The notes: generated by a model from the letters alone, not told the origin. 5,988 nucleotides of DNA from CAXTTV01 sp964247295 (GCA_964247295.1 CAXTTV010000255.1:1-5988); one strand, 5' to 3'; positions 1 through 5,006 are shown, counted from the stretch's first letter. Made by a program: numbers and translations.

Positions 1-24
1 GGCATAGGGAGATGCCTCTTTTTT
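1..24 (+). terminator. Intrinsic terminator of a gene left of the window
   Basis: GGCAT (1-5) and ATGCC (12-16) form a five-pair stem around a six-base loop, followed directly by TCTTTTTT. This is the classic arrangement of a Rho-independent terminator on the plus strand. The stem may continue leftward outside the window, where A residues could pair with the T tract. The gene it would serve is not visible. Confidence 0.6.
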
Positions 25-189
25 GGAGGGTGACAGAGTAGTTGGGACAGGAGGGATTAAGGAGGAGCTAAAAGCCGCATTCGACAATGAGAAGAGGATG
101 AGCCGGGAGAAAGGCTCTGCTCCTGGTGTTAAATGGTCACTGGGTAACAACGTTGTACCCGACTCGGATGTCGCGTGAGGATGGAAACA
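25..189. other. Non-coding stretch with small inverted repeats
   Basis: No convincing gene lies here. A plus-strand frame is open from about 8 to 178 but has no ATG at its head, no ribosome site and no recognisable domain. Two hairpin-forming sequences are visible: GAGCC (100-104) with GGCTC (113-117), and a near-perfect palindrome at 142-160 (GGGTA/TACCC around ACAACGTTGT, one unpaired A). Either could be the 3' end structure of the minus-strand membrane gene, but neither has a clear T tract on that strand. Confidence 0.35.
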
Positions 190-1149
190 CTATGCAATGT
201 ATGCGATGATATAGTACCCGTATACAGCTAGGAGAAGAATTACGAATGCGAAGCTAATACAAAAAGGTCCAAACCAGCGGCCCTTGAGAGCGAGCTTCTC
301 TTTGTTGTGCTCAATCGGATCCTCGCGCATATCAAGCACTTGAATCGTGGTGCGCATGCCCTGGGGCATCCACCAGTGGGGCTTGCGCCCCCTTGCAATC
401 CAGCGACGGCAAAAGAACATCATGTTGGCGTTGAGGCCCGGGCGGGTGACGCGCTTTACAGCAAAGCCCGCAACGATCCCAATGATGAAAGCGTCGTAGC
501 TGTCCGTATAGAGCTTCGTAGCCAGAGAGGGATGTGCGTTCAGGCGCGGCTCAAGCCATCCCGCATGCAGTGTGTCATGGAAGAATGGCAGCACCCATAG
601 AAACATTGGGATCGCAATCAGTGTCCCCAGTAGGAGTACGATGAAGGGGAGCGCAACTTCTTGCGCTGTACTCACTGGCTTATACCGCGAGGAGAGAAGC
701 GGGATGCGTATAAGAAAGCGATCGAACGTACCTGGCTCAGATTCCTCCGTCTTCTCTTCATACTTTAGAGGATTGAAACCAATCTGTTGGTAGAGTAGCA
801 GCGCCATGAGACCTTCCATGAACGGTCGCACGACATGCCGAATATCATTCCATCGCTTAGTCGAGAGCCACTGAACGACACCACCATGATAGACATCGCT
901 GCTGAGCAGGTGATCCCATCTGTACTTAACATTCCAGAGATGTAAGTCAATATGTTGACCAAAGAGCACGATGACGATATGCTGACCAGAGAGCCATTGA
1001 GTCAGGATAAAGTAGAGAGCGATCATCGATAGCTTGCCAATATGCCCAAAGCACAGTCCGTAGAACTGGCCTTGAATAAAATTGAGGATCTTGTACTTAT
1101 GCCTGGGTTGAGGAAGCTCATGCTGGGCTTCCATTATCTTTGTGCTCAT
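190..1149 (-). CDS. Multi-pass membrane protein of unknown function
   Basis: A 319-residue protein that I do not recognise. Hydrophobic segments suggest about four membrane passes: residues about 35-53, 165-190, 218-232 and 292-316, with a weaker hydrophobic patch near 111-121. The polar stretch at about 125-160 is acidic (EEKTEESEPG) and probably lies outside the membrane. Residues 233-290 are basic and Trp-rich (RRW, RGRKPHWW) and probably cytoplasmic. The protein ends in a last hydrophobic helix and a short YIIAYIA tail. There is no signal-peptide cleavage pattern and no catalytic motif. An ATG at 1167 would add six residues, but the ATG at 1149 is preferred because GAAGG lies about seven bases before it; the upstream ATG has only a looser AGGGTG. 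The gene stands alone and is divergent from the VOC gene. It could be a transporter-like or housekeeping envelope protein; no function is assigned. Confidence 0.8.
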   Translation of the reverse strand: MSTKIMEAQHELPQPRHKYKILNFIQGQFYGLCFGHIGKLSMIALYFILTQWLSGQHIVIVLFGQHIDLHLWNVKYRWDHLLSSDVYHGGVVQWLSTKRWNDIRHVVRPFMEGLMALLLYQQIGFNPLKYEEKTEESEPGTFDRFLIRIPLLSSRYKPVSTAQEVALPFIVLLLGTLIAIPMFLWVLPFFHDTLHAGWLEPRLNAHPSLATKLYTDSYDAFIIGIVAGFAVKRVTRPGLNANMMFFCRRWIARGRKPHWWMPQGMRTTIQVLDMREDPIEHNKEKLALKGRWFGPFCISFAFVILLLAVYGYYIIAYIA

Positions 1150-1409
1150 ACTGTAACCTTCACCCATCTGGTAACACCCTGTTTATAGCGATCCTGAGAT
1201 GACGTACTGGCGAGCATTAATTTGGAGATACACTCCTTATTTGACACGAATACGTGTAGCCATAAGGAGACGGATGAGGCATCAAATAAGTATAAGGTTC
1301 CTCTGATGATAAAATAGTGGAGAGGGAAAGAAAAATACATGTATGTGTGTGACGATGGGTCTGTCGAACTTACTTGTAACGAGATAGTTTTGAGAGGAGT
1401 TCTATAGAT
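1150..1409. promoter_or_regulatory. Divergent intergenic region between membrane and VOC genes
   Basis: This stretch must hold the promoters of both flanking genes. On the plus strand TTGACA (1241-1246) is a perfect -35 hexamer, but no good -10 lies 16-18 bases after it. It overlaps a small inverted repeat, ACACG (1244-1248) and CGTGT (1253-1257), which could be an operator. On the minus strand TATAAA (1182-1187) is a possible -10 for the membrane gene; it would start transcription near 1175 and fits the ATG at 1149 better than the one at 1167. No convincing -35 accompanies it. Assignments are weak. Confidence 0.3.
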
Positions 1410-1808
1410 ATGGATATGAGGTTTGAACTGGTGCCGATCCCGGTCTCAGATATTGATCGCGCGAAGGCATTTTATTCTGAAAAGGTGGGGTTTCATATAG
1501 ACCACGATATCCAGCCCGGCAATGGGATGAGGATCGTTCAGTTGACCCCGCCGGGATCGGCCTGTTCCATTCTGTTGGGGACGGGGATGGGCGAGATCTC
1601 TGGGATGCAGCCGGGCGGTGCCAAAGGTTTACATCTGTTGGTGGCCGATATCAATGAGGCCCGCACGGAGCTCCACTCCAGGGGTGTGGAGGTTAGCGCG
1701 GTAGATGATATGGGTGGTGTGAAGTATGTTCACTTTAGCGATCCAGATGGCAATACCTGGCTTTTGCAGGAAATCTCTCCTGAGAGCAGAGCGGCAAATC
1801 AGCCTTGA
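1410..1808 (+). CDS. VOC-superfamily (glyoxalase/bleomycin-resistance fold) protein
   Basis: A 132-residue protein with the two paired beta-alpha-beta-beta-beta modules of the vicinal oxygen chelate fold. Module 1 covers about residues 5-58 (FELVPIPVSDIDRAKAFY, then VGFHIDHD). Module 2 covers about 72-123 (GLHLLVADINEARTEL, SRGVEV, FSDPDGNTWLLQEI). The length is normal for a single-domain VOC protein, which usually acts as a cytosolic dimer. The positions that carry the first His of each module in metal-dependent members appear to be Leu7 and Gly73; a nearby His75 and the C-terminal Glu121 remain. A classical metal-dependent glyoxalase I activity is therefore doubtful. This subgroup (VPVSDxxRAKAFY, PPGSACSI, KGLHLLVADI) is common in soil bacteria and has no assigned substrate that I can name. 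AGAGGAG at 1393-1399, ten bases before the ATG, supports this start over the second ATG at 1416. It is a single gene, followed by hairpins that may end it. Confidence 0.9.
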   Translation: MDMRFELVPIPVSDIDRAKAFYSEKVGFHIDHDIQPGNGMRIVQLTPPGSACSILLGTGMGEISGMQPGGAKGLHLLVADINEARTELHSRGVEVSAVDDMGGVKYVHFSDPDGNTWLLQEISPESRAANQP

Positions 1809-1845
1809 TTGGCCTCCGCTAAGAGCAGATTTAGTCTGTGCTCTT
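1790..1845 (+). terminator. Possible hairpin terminator of the VOC gene
   Basis: Two nested inverted repeats begin at the stop codon. AGCGG (1790-1794) pairs with CCGCT (1816-1820), with GCC (1802-1804) and GGC (1811-1813) inside. AAGAGCA (1821-1827) pairs perfectly with TGCTCTT (1839-1845). Neither is followed by a strong T run, so termination is plausible but not proven. Confidence 0.35.
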
Positions 1846-2134
1846 CGTATCTTCTGATGGAAGGATACTCGATTCCTGAGAGATTGTTGAGTCCTTCCAT
1901 GATTTTGAGATCTGCCTGCTGGTTCTCCTTAGACGATCTTACGCATTGTGCTTAATCCCTCCCGCCCCTATGGTTCTTTCTACTTTGCTCCTGGTCGCTG
2001 GCGCATGATCTATCGCATGAACGCGGGCGAGAACCAGATTTTCTCTTAAAAAAAGATCTTTGAAGCCCAAAAGCAACCTCCAGGTCAGAAAAGCTCTCTT
2101 CTCCTGTAGAGGAATAAAAATCTGGAGAGAATAG
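1846..2134. other. Gene-free leader of the sigma-factor locus, rich in inverted repeats
   Basis: No credible gene is present; minus-strand frames here have no ribosome site and no family resemblance. Besides the 1857-1900 hairpin, CTGGTTCTC (1919-1927) is exactly complementary to GAGAACCAG (2029-2037), and CCCGC (1961-1965) to GCGGG (2023-2027) nests inside it, so a transcript could close a long-range structure of about 119 bases. CGCATGA occurs twice in direct orientation (2002-2008, 2014-2020). AAAGATCTTT (2052-2061) is a short palindrome. TCTCC just after 2098 can pair with the GGAGA ribosome site at 2124-2128. I see no clear -35/-10 pair for the sigma gene. Confidence 0.4.
1857..1900. repeat. 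Strong 12-bp inverted repeat downstream of the VOC gene
   Basis: ATGGAAGGA (1857-1865) is exactly complementary to TCCTTCCAT (1892-1900). After a two-base bulge (TA), CTC (1868-1870) pairs with GAG (1889-1891). This gives a twelve-pair stem with an 18-base loop. It could work as a bidirectional terminator or belong to a structured transcript; no long T tract follows on either strand. Confidence 0.5.
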
Positions 2135-3160
2135 ATGCAACAGAGGACGGATGCCGATCTGGTTTTGCTGGCCTGTATGGGCAATCAGGATGCCAGTAAT
2201 GAACTGATCAGGCGTTATCAGGCAGGGATAAAGCGGGTTGCGCTAAAAATTGTGGGACAGGAAGAACTGGCTTCGGAAATTGCTCAGGAGGCATTTCTGA
2301 CGGCCTACCTTTCACTCGGCCAACTGCGAGATCCCTCCCGCTTTCGTGGCTGGCTTACCAGCATTGTGCGTAACTTTGCTTTAGGGGCCTTAAAAGAGCA
2401 GCGAAATCGCCCAATCTCTCTAGATCAGCTTCTTGAGGAGCATCCCACCTCTGAGCCAGAGGGTTTCTTGCCACACTCGATTGATCCAGAAGCGCAGGTA
2501 GAAGAACGCGCCTTGCAACAACTGCTCCTTAGCACCATTTCTATCCTCTCGCAGAAAGAGCGGAGCGCAGTCCTTCTCTATTATTATCGGCAGCACAGCA
2601 TTCAGGAGATCGCCGCCCTGCTGAATATTTCAGAGACCGCTGTCAAAAGCCGCCTCTTCAAAGCCCGCAGAACCTTGCGCGACCAGCTCTCAGCAGAATA
2701 CGAAATTGCTGCCCCTCAGATGGCAGGTATGAAAGGAACAAAGACTATGGACGAAGAGCGTCAGAGACTCCAAAAAGATATGGCTTCCCTTCCTAAACCG
2801 AGTCCGGAGACAATACACGTGTTGACGCAGGCTTACACAGAAGCGAGAGGATTTGATCAACCGTTTATTGGAACAGAGCATCTGCTTCTCGTCCTTTTAC
2901 ATCCCGAGATCAAGGAGACGGCAGAGATCTTCACGCAAGCCGGGATCACCCTGGAGCAGGCGCGATCCGCCGTACGTATCGTCAGTCCCCATGTACCGGG
3001 AGAGATTGCCCAGGGGATGTCGCGGGATGTCCTGACTGTGATGGTGGGCAGTCTCCAATTGGTCAGGCACTTTCAGCATCAGGAGCAGAAGCCAATGCAT
3101 CTGCTTCTCAGCCTGCTTTCTTACCAAGTTTTAAATCAACTAAATATCTCACCCGCATAA
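2135..3160 (+). CDS. ECF-type RNA polymerase sigma factor with C-terminal Clp-N repeats
   Basis: A 341-residue protein, much longer than a plain ECF sigma factor (about 160-200 residues). Region 2 spans about residues 8-92 (RRYQAGIKRVALKIV, EIAQEAFLTAYLSL, then RDPSRFRGWLTSIVRN), which binds core RNA polymerase and the -10 element. Region 4 spans about 125-187 (LSQKERSAVLLYYY, HSIQEIAALLNISETAVKSRLFKARRTL), the -35-binding helix-turn-helix. After a charged linker (190-221) comes a Clp-N type repeat at about 222-282 with the signature FIGTEHLLLVLL (244-255). The first part of a second repeat follows from about 295 (KPMHLLLSLLS, 319-329). The frame stops at TAA inside this second repeat, and the next 252 codons stay open in phase. 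GGAGA at 2124-2128, six bases before the ATG, fixes the start. No anti-sigma gene adjoins it, so the Clp-like tail may regulate the sigma module in cis (inference). Clp-N domains in ClpA/ClpC bind substrates and adaptors. Confidence 0.88.
   Translation: MQQRTDADLVLLACMGNQDASNELIRRYQAGIKRVALKIVGQEELASEIAQEAFLTAYLSLGQLRDPSRFRGWLTSIVRNFALGALKEQRNRPISLDQLLEEHPTSEPEGFLPHSIDPEAQVEERALQQLLLSTISILSQKERSAVLLYYYRQHSIQEIAALLNISETAVKSRLFKARRTLRDQLSAEYEIAAPQMAGMKGTKTMDEERQRLQKDMASLPKPSPETIHVLTQAYTEARGFDQPFIGTEHLLLVLLHPEIKETAEIFTQAGITLEQARSAVRIVSPHVPGEIAQGMSRDVLTVMVGSLQLVRHFQHQEQKPMHLLLSLLSYQVLNQLNISPA
3158..3160 (+). other. In-frame TAA that splits a sigma/Clp-N reading frame
   Basis: This stop is in the same phase as both the sigma-factor frame and the Clp-N frame that follows. 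Around it the translation reads LNQLNISPA, stop, LRDQALKRLLGEEH. That matches the end of a Clp repeat, where an acidic residue before LR is usual, so one base change such as GAA to TAA would explain it. CCCG (3152-3155) and CGGG (3164-3167) flank the stop as a small four-pair hairpin. TAA followed by T is normally an efficient stop, so read-through is not favoured. Confidence 0.8.
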
Positions 3161-3175
3161 TTACGGGATCAAGCA

Positions 3176-3916
3176 TTGAAGAGACTGCTCGGGGAAGAGC
3201 ACAGCGGTGAAATTGATCTCGCCCAGCTTCAACAGATAGTTGCTTTGAAGGAGCCACTGGTAAAAGGAGCCGACCCGATTGATCCCCAGAAGGAAAGTGG
3301 GTTTACCCTGAATGTAGATAAAGCCGTGGACACTCTACAAAAGACGCAGACAAGCCTACTGAAGAAGTATAAGGAAGGAGATCCCAGATATGAAAGGATA
3401 AAAAAGATGTTCGAGGGCTCTCAGCGCCGGTTGGAATTGACCAGAAGACCCGGTTTAGCGGCTGGAAAAGCGAAGTTAGGTACCAGCTATACAGATGTAT
3501 TAATGAATGTAAACGCTATGCGGTTTAATCATACGCATGTTGGTCCCGAACATCTCCTCTATGGTATTTTGCAGCTCACAGGTGATCGCATGCGGGTCTC
3601 CCAGGTGCTCAATCATTTGCAGGTTGACCGCTCGGATCTTCAAAGAGCATTGGAGCACCATCTTCAAGAGCACACCTATCAGATTGCAGATAGCCAATTG
3701 AAGGGCAACTTTACAGACGGAGCGAATGAAGTCATCGAATATGCCTACGAAGAATCCCATCAACGAAGAGATAGCTTCATCGGTGCCGAGCACCTTTTAA
3801 TTGGATTGGCTCGCCACGGAGGTGATTTTAGTGGGGAGCTTATGCAGAAAAGAGGGCTCACCGCCGAAAAGATCCGCGAAGAGCTGGCTTTACTTCCAGA
3901 TCCTGTCAGTCAGTGA
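3176..3916 (+). CDS. Clp-N repeat protein, probably the detached C-terminal half of the sigma-factor gene
   Basis: A 246-residue frame in phase with the sigma factor. Residues 1-25 (KRLLGEEHSGEIDLAQLQQIV) complete the Clp repeat cut by the TAA. Residues 26-100 form a charged, mostly helical linker. Two further Clp repeats follow: about 103-164 with HVGPEHLLYGIL (121-132), and about 178-240 with SFIGAEHLLIGL (200-211). Together these make one full Clp-N domain like the N terminus of ClpC/ClpA. There is no AAA+ ATPase part (no Walker motifs), so it is not a chaperone subunit by itself. As a separate gene it would have to start at TTG 3176, fifteen bases after the stop, with only GGGA (3165-3168) as a weak ribosome site. 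Translational coupling or re-initiation is possible. The alternatives are a nonsense-broken gene of about 593 codons or a sequencing error. The domain call is firm; independent expression is doubtful. Confidence 0.7.
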   Translation: MKRLLGEEHSGEIDLAQLQQIVALKEPLVKGADPIDPQKESGFTLNVDKAVDTLQKTQTSLLKKYKEGDPRYERIKKMFEGSQRRLELTRRPGLAAGKAKLGTSYTDVLMNVNAMRFNHTHVGPEHLLYGILQLTGDRMRVSQVLNHLQVDRSDLQRALEHHLQEHTYQIADSQLKGNFTDGANEVIEYAYEESHQRRDSFIGAEHLLIGLARHGGDFSGELMQKRGLTAEKIREELALLPDPVSQ

Positions 3917-4198
3917 AGATAAAGCAGGTAAAAGGCTTGGGCAGATGCAAGGAACGGTGTTCTCCCACCTTGCTATCGTCCGTAGATCGGGTCGCGTGCG
4001 GACCCGTGGAGACGGGAACCTCCTCCCATCTTTCGCCGGATTTGCCAGCAGAGTCGCTCGTAATGGCCTTATGTCAGAGCATGATGGATCGCTGGCTTGC
4101 ATTTGGGTAATATCTAAAATCTGGATAGTAGCGAAAGGGAATAGATCGAACGTGTAAGCATGAGAGGATCTTGTCCAGCGGCCCCTTATTTGATAAGG
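3917..4198. other. Non-coding stretch downstream of the Clp-N frame
   Basis: I see no gene here. CGGGTC (3988-3993) and GACCCG (4001-4006) form a compact GC-rich hairpin, but no T run follows. CCTTAT (4184-4189) and ATAAGG (4193-4198) form a six-pair hairpin with a TTG loop, directly abutting the outer repeat element. A long minus-strand frame (3890-4510) runs across this stretch and through the foldback elements; it resembles no protein family. Confidence 0.4.
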
Positions 4199-4325
4199 AA
4201 GCTTTTGCGAGAGGCTCTGGTGTGGAGGGCGTGAGCTCAGCCTCTCGCATGGCTCTAGAAGCGCCTTCAGGGGAAAAATTGCAAAAAAAGAGGATTTTTG
4301 GAGGGTCAAAAACAGGCATTTTAGG

Positions 4326-4334
4326 AGCCTCTCG
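4326..4334. repeat. Left target-site duplication
   Basis: AGCCTCTCG directly abuts the GGG end of the 141-bp element. It is identical to 4476-4484. Confidence 0.85.
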
Positions 4335-4475
4335 GGGTGCAGTTCATTTTTTTGCGGAGTCAGTTGGTGAGCAGAGAACCCGTTCACGTGGCGTAGGACG
4401 GGCACGCAATGATGCTCTACCGTCCACCGCCTGAAGGACCCTTTTTTCTGCCACTGCAAAAAATGAACTGCACCC
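4335..4475. mobile_element. 141-bp MITE-like foldback element with 9-bp target duplication
   Basis: The ends are inverted repeats of about 20 bp: GGGTGCAGTTCATTTTTT from 4335 (seven T, then GC) and its complement GCAAAAAATGAACTGCAC from 4456 to CCC at 4475 (six A). They differ only by one T. Further pairing inside, GGCGTAGGACGG (4390-4401) with CCGTCCACCGCC (4420-4431), two mismatches, makes the element a long foldback. AGCCTCTCG flanks it exactly on both sides (4326-4334 and 4476-4484), which is direct evidence of transposition. There is no transposase inside, so it must have been moved in trans. A 9-bp duplication is known for several families (IS1, some IS4 groups, ISAs1); I cannot say which one. 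Confidence 0.85.
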
Positions 4476-4484
4476 AGCCTCTCG
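4476..4484. repeat. Right target-site duplication
   Basis: AGCCTCTCG directly follows the CCC end of the 141-bp element. It is identical to 4326-4334. Confidence 0.85.
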
Positions 4485-4491
4485 CAAAAGC

Positions 4492-4520
4492 TTGATTTAG
4501 CCCGCTTCACAGGCTATACT
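4492..4520 (+). promoter_or_regulatory. Sigma-70-type promoter of the CRISPR array
   Basis: TTGATT (4492-4497) and TATACT (4515-4520) are near-consensus -35 and -10 boxes separated by exactly 17 bases. Transcription would start near 4527, only a few bases before the first repeat, as expected of a CRISPR leader promoter. The first two bases of the -35 box are the last two bases of the outer inverted-repeat element (ending at 4493). Confidence 0.65.
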
Positions 4521-4532
4521 AGAAGGGTAGGG

Positions 4533-4784
4533 GTTGAAAGAGAGGCGGGGACCCAATGGGGATTGCAACGACACACTATGTCAAATGTATCCGTTTTTCA
4601 GTATGTTGAAAGAGAGGCGGGGACCCAATGGGGATTGCAACAATCATCCTGATGTCTCTTCCTTGCTGGACGAGGTTGAAAGAGAGGTGGGGACCCAATG
4701 GGGATTGCAACTTCTTGATCACTTGCCTCTTCCCATATAAATCAATCGTTGAAAGAGCGGTGAGGACCCAATCGGGATTGTAAT
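4533..4784 (+). CRISPR. Short CRISPR array, four 37-bp repeats and three spacers
   Basis: Repeats lie at 4533-4569, 4605-4641, 4675-4711 and 4748-4784; each begins GTTGAAAGAG. Spacers are 35 bp (4570-4604), 33 bp (4642-4674) and 36 bp (4712-4747). Repeats 1 and 2 are identical, repeat 3 has one change (C to T at repeat position 14), and repeat 4 has six (positions 11, 14, 16, 26, 34, 37). This decay marks the right side as the distal end and the left as the leader, in agreement with the promoter at 4492-4520. The repeat ends in ATTGCAAC, like the eight-base 5' tag left by Cas6 in many type I and III systems, and contains a short CCC/GGG palindrome. A class 1 system is therefore likely, but no cas gene, tracrRNA or anti-repeat is in the window. 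The array is either an outlying one served by cas genes elsewhere or a relic. The open frame running across it (4534-4740) only reflects the repeat. Confidence 0.93.
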
Positions 4785-4896
4785 TAGAAAATACGATAAT
4801 TAATCTTTGCTATCGGAAGAGGAAGAGGCCTGCTTGCTATTCGGTCTCGGAGATTACCCCGGTTGATGGCGGCCCGGTGGAACGTCAGGTTCTATT
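4785..4896. other. Spacer between CRISPR array and GNAT terminator
   Basis: No gene is seen. CGATA (4794-4798) and TATCG (4811-4815) form a weak hairpin after the last repeat, without a T tract, so the end of the array transcript is not clear. Confidence 0.3.
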
Positions 4897-5006
4897 GGGA
4901 AAATAAAAAAAGCCGCTTCAGGTGCGAGACGGTGTATCCGTCGTAGGATATCACGTTCACGTGCGTCTTGGATGGATTTCCTACCACTAATACTGCCCCG
5001 AAGCGG
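4897..5006 (-). terminator. Branched-hairpin terminator of the GNAT gene
   Basis: Read on minus, CCGCTTC (5006-5000) pairs with GAAGCGG (4919-4913), followed by C and TTTTTTTATTTT: an intrinsic terminator about 40 bases after the GNAT stop. The enclosed 80 bases hold two further hairpins: GTAGGA (5'-arm 4984-4979) with TCCTAC (4948-4943), and GACGG (4942-4938) with CCGTC (4932-4928). The RNA would thus fold as a three-way junction rather than a simple stem. It could be only an elaborate terminator or the remains of a structured RNA or palindromic element. Confidence 0.55.

Larger units (their letters stand above)
4199..4493. mobile_element. Older inverted-repeat element, interrupted by a younger foldback element
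   Basis: The left arm AAGCTTTTGCGAGAGGCTC (4199-4217) is matched by a right arm in two pieces: GAGCCTCTCG (4325-4334) and CAAAAGCTT (4485-4493). If the 141-bp element plus one copy of its 9-bp duplication is removed, the right arm becomes an exact 19-bp inverted complement of the left. The restored unit is about 145 bp. A third copy of the core, AGCCTCTCGCA (4239-4249), pairs with TGCGAGAGGCT (4206-4216) to make an inner hairpin. I see no clear target duplication outside 4199-4493 and no coding sequence, so this may be an old miniature transposon remnant or a REP-like palindromic unit rather than a complete element. Confidence 0.6.

Noticed and set aside
8..178. Plus-strand frame open for 57 codons near the left edge
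   Set aside because: There is a stop at 5-7, no ATG at its head, no ribosome site and no recognisable domain. It overlaps the terminator.
307..962. Several open frames within the membrane-protein gene
   Set aside because: They are shadows of the minus-strand coding region and lack ribosome sites or plausible composition.
4199..4493. Target duplication around the outer inverted-repeat element
   Set aside because: The flanks (TTTGATAAGG left, GATTTAGCCC right) share only a loose TTGAT when shifted, so no duplication is claimed.
3890..4510. 206-codon minus-strand open frame
   Set aside because: It runs through both inverted-repeat elements and overlaps the end of the Clp-N frame; the translation resembles no family and has no ribosome site. 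Most likely a chance frame.
4207..4549. GAGAGGC shared by the outer palindrome and the CRISPR repeat
   Set aside because: Seven bases of low complexity with no further flanking similarity; taken as chance.
4534..4740. Open frame across the CRISPR repeats with a repeated peptide
   Set aside because: The repetition is only the CRISPR repeat translated; spacers of different length set the frame by chance.
4570..4747. Spacers matching other parts of this window
   Set aside because: No match was visible by eye on either strand.
4913..5006. Integron attC-like site
   Set aside because: The ends do not carry the RYYYAAC/GTTRRRY core sites, and the T tract points to a terminator instead.
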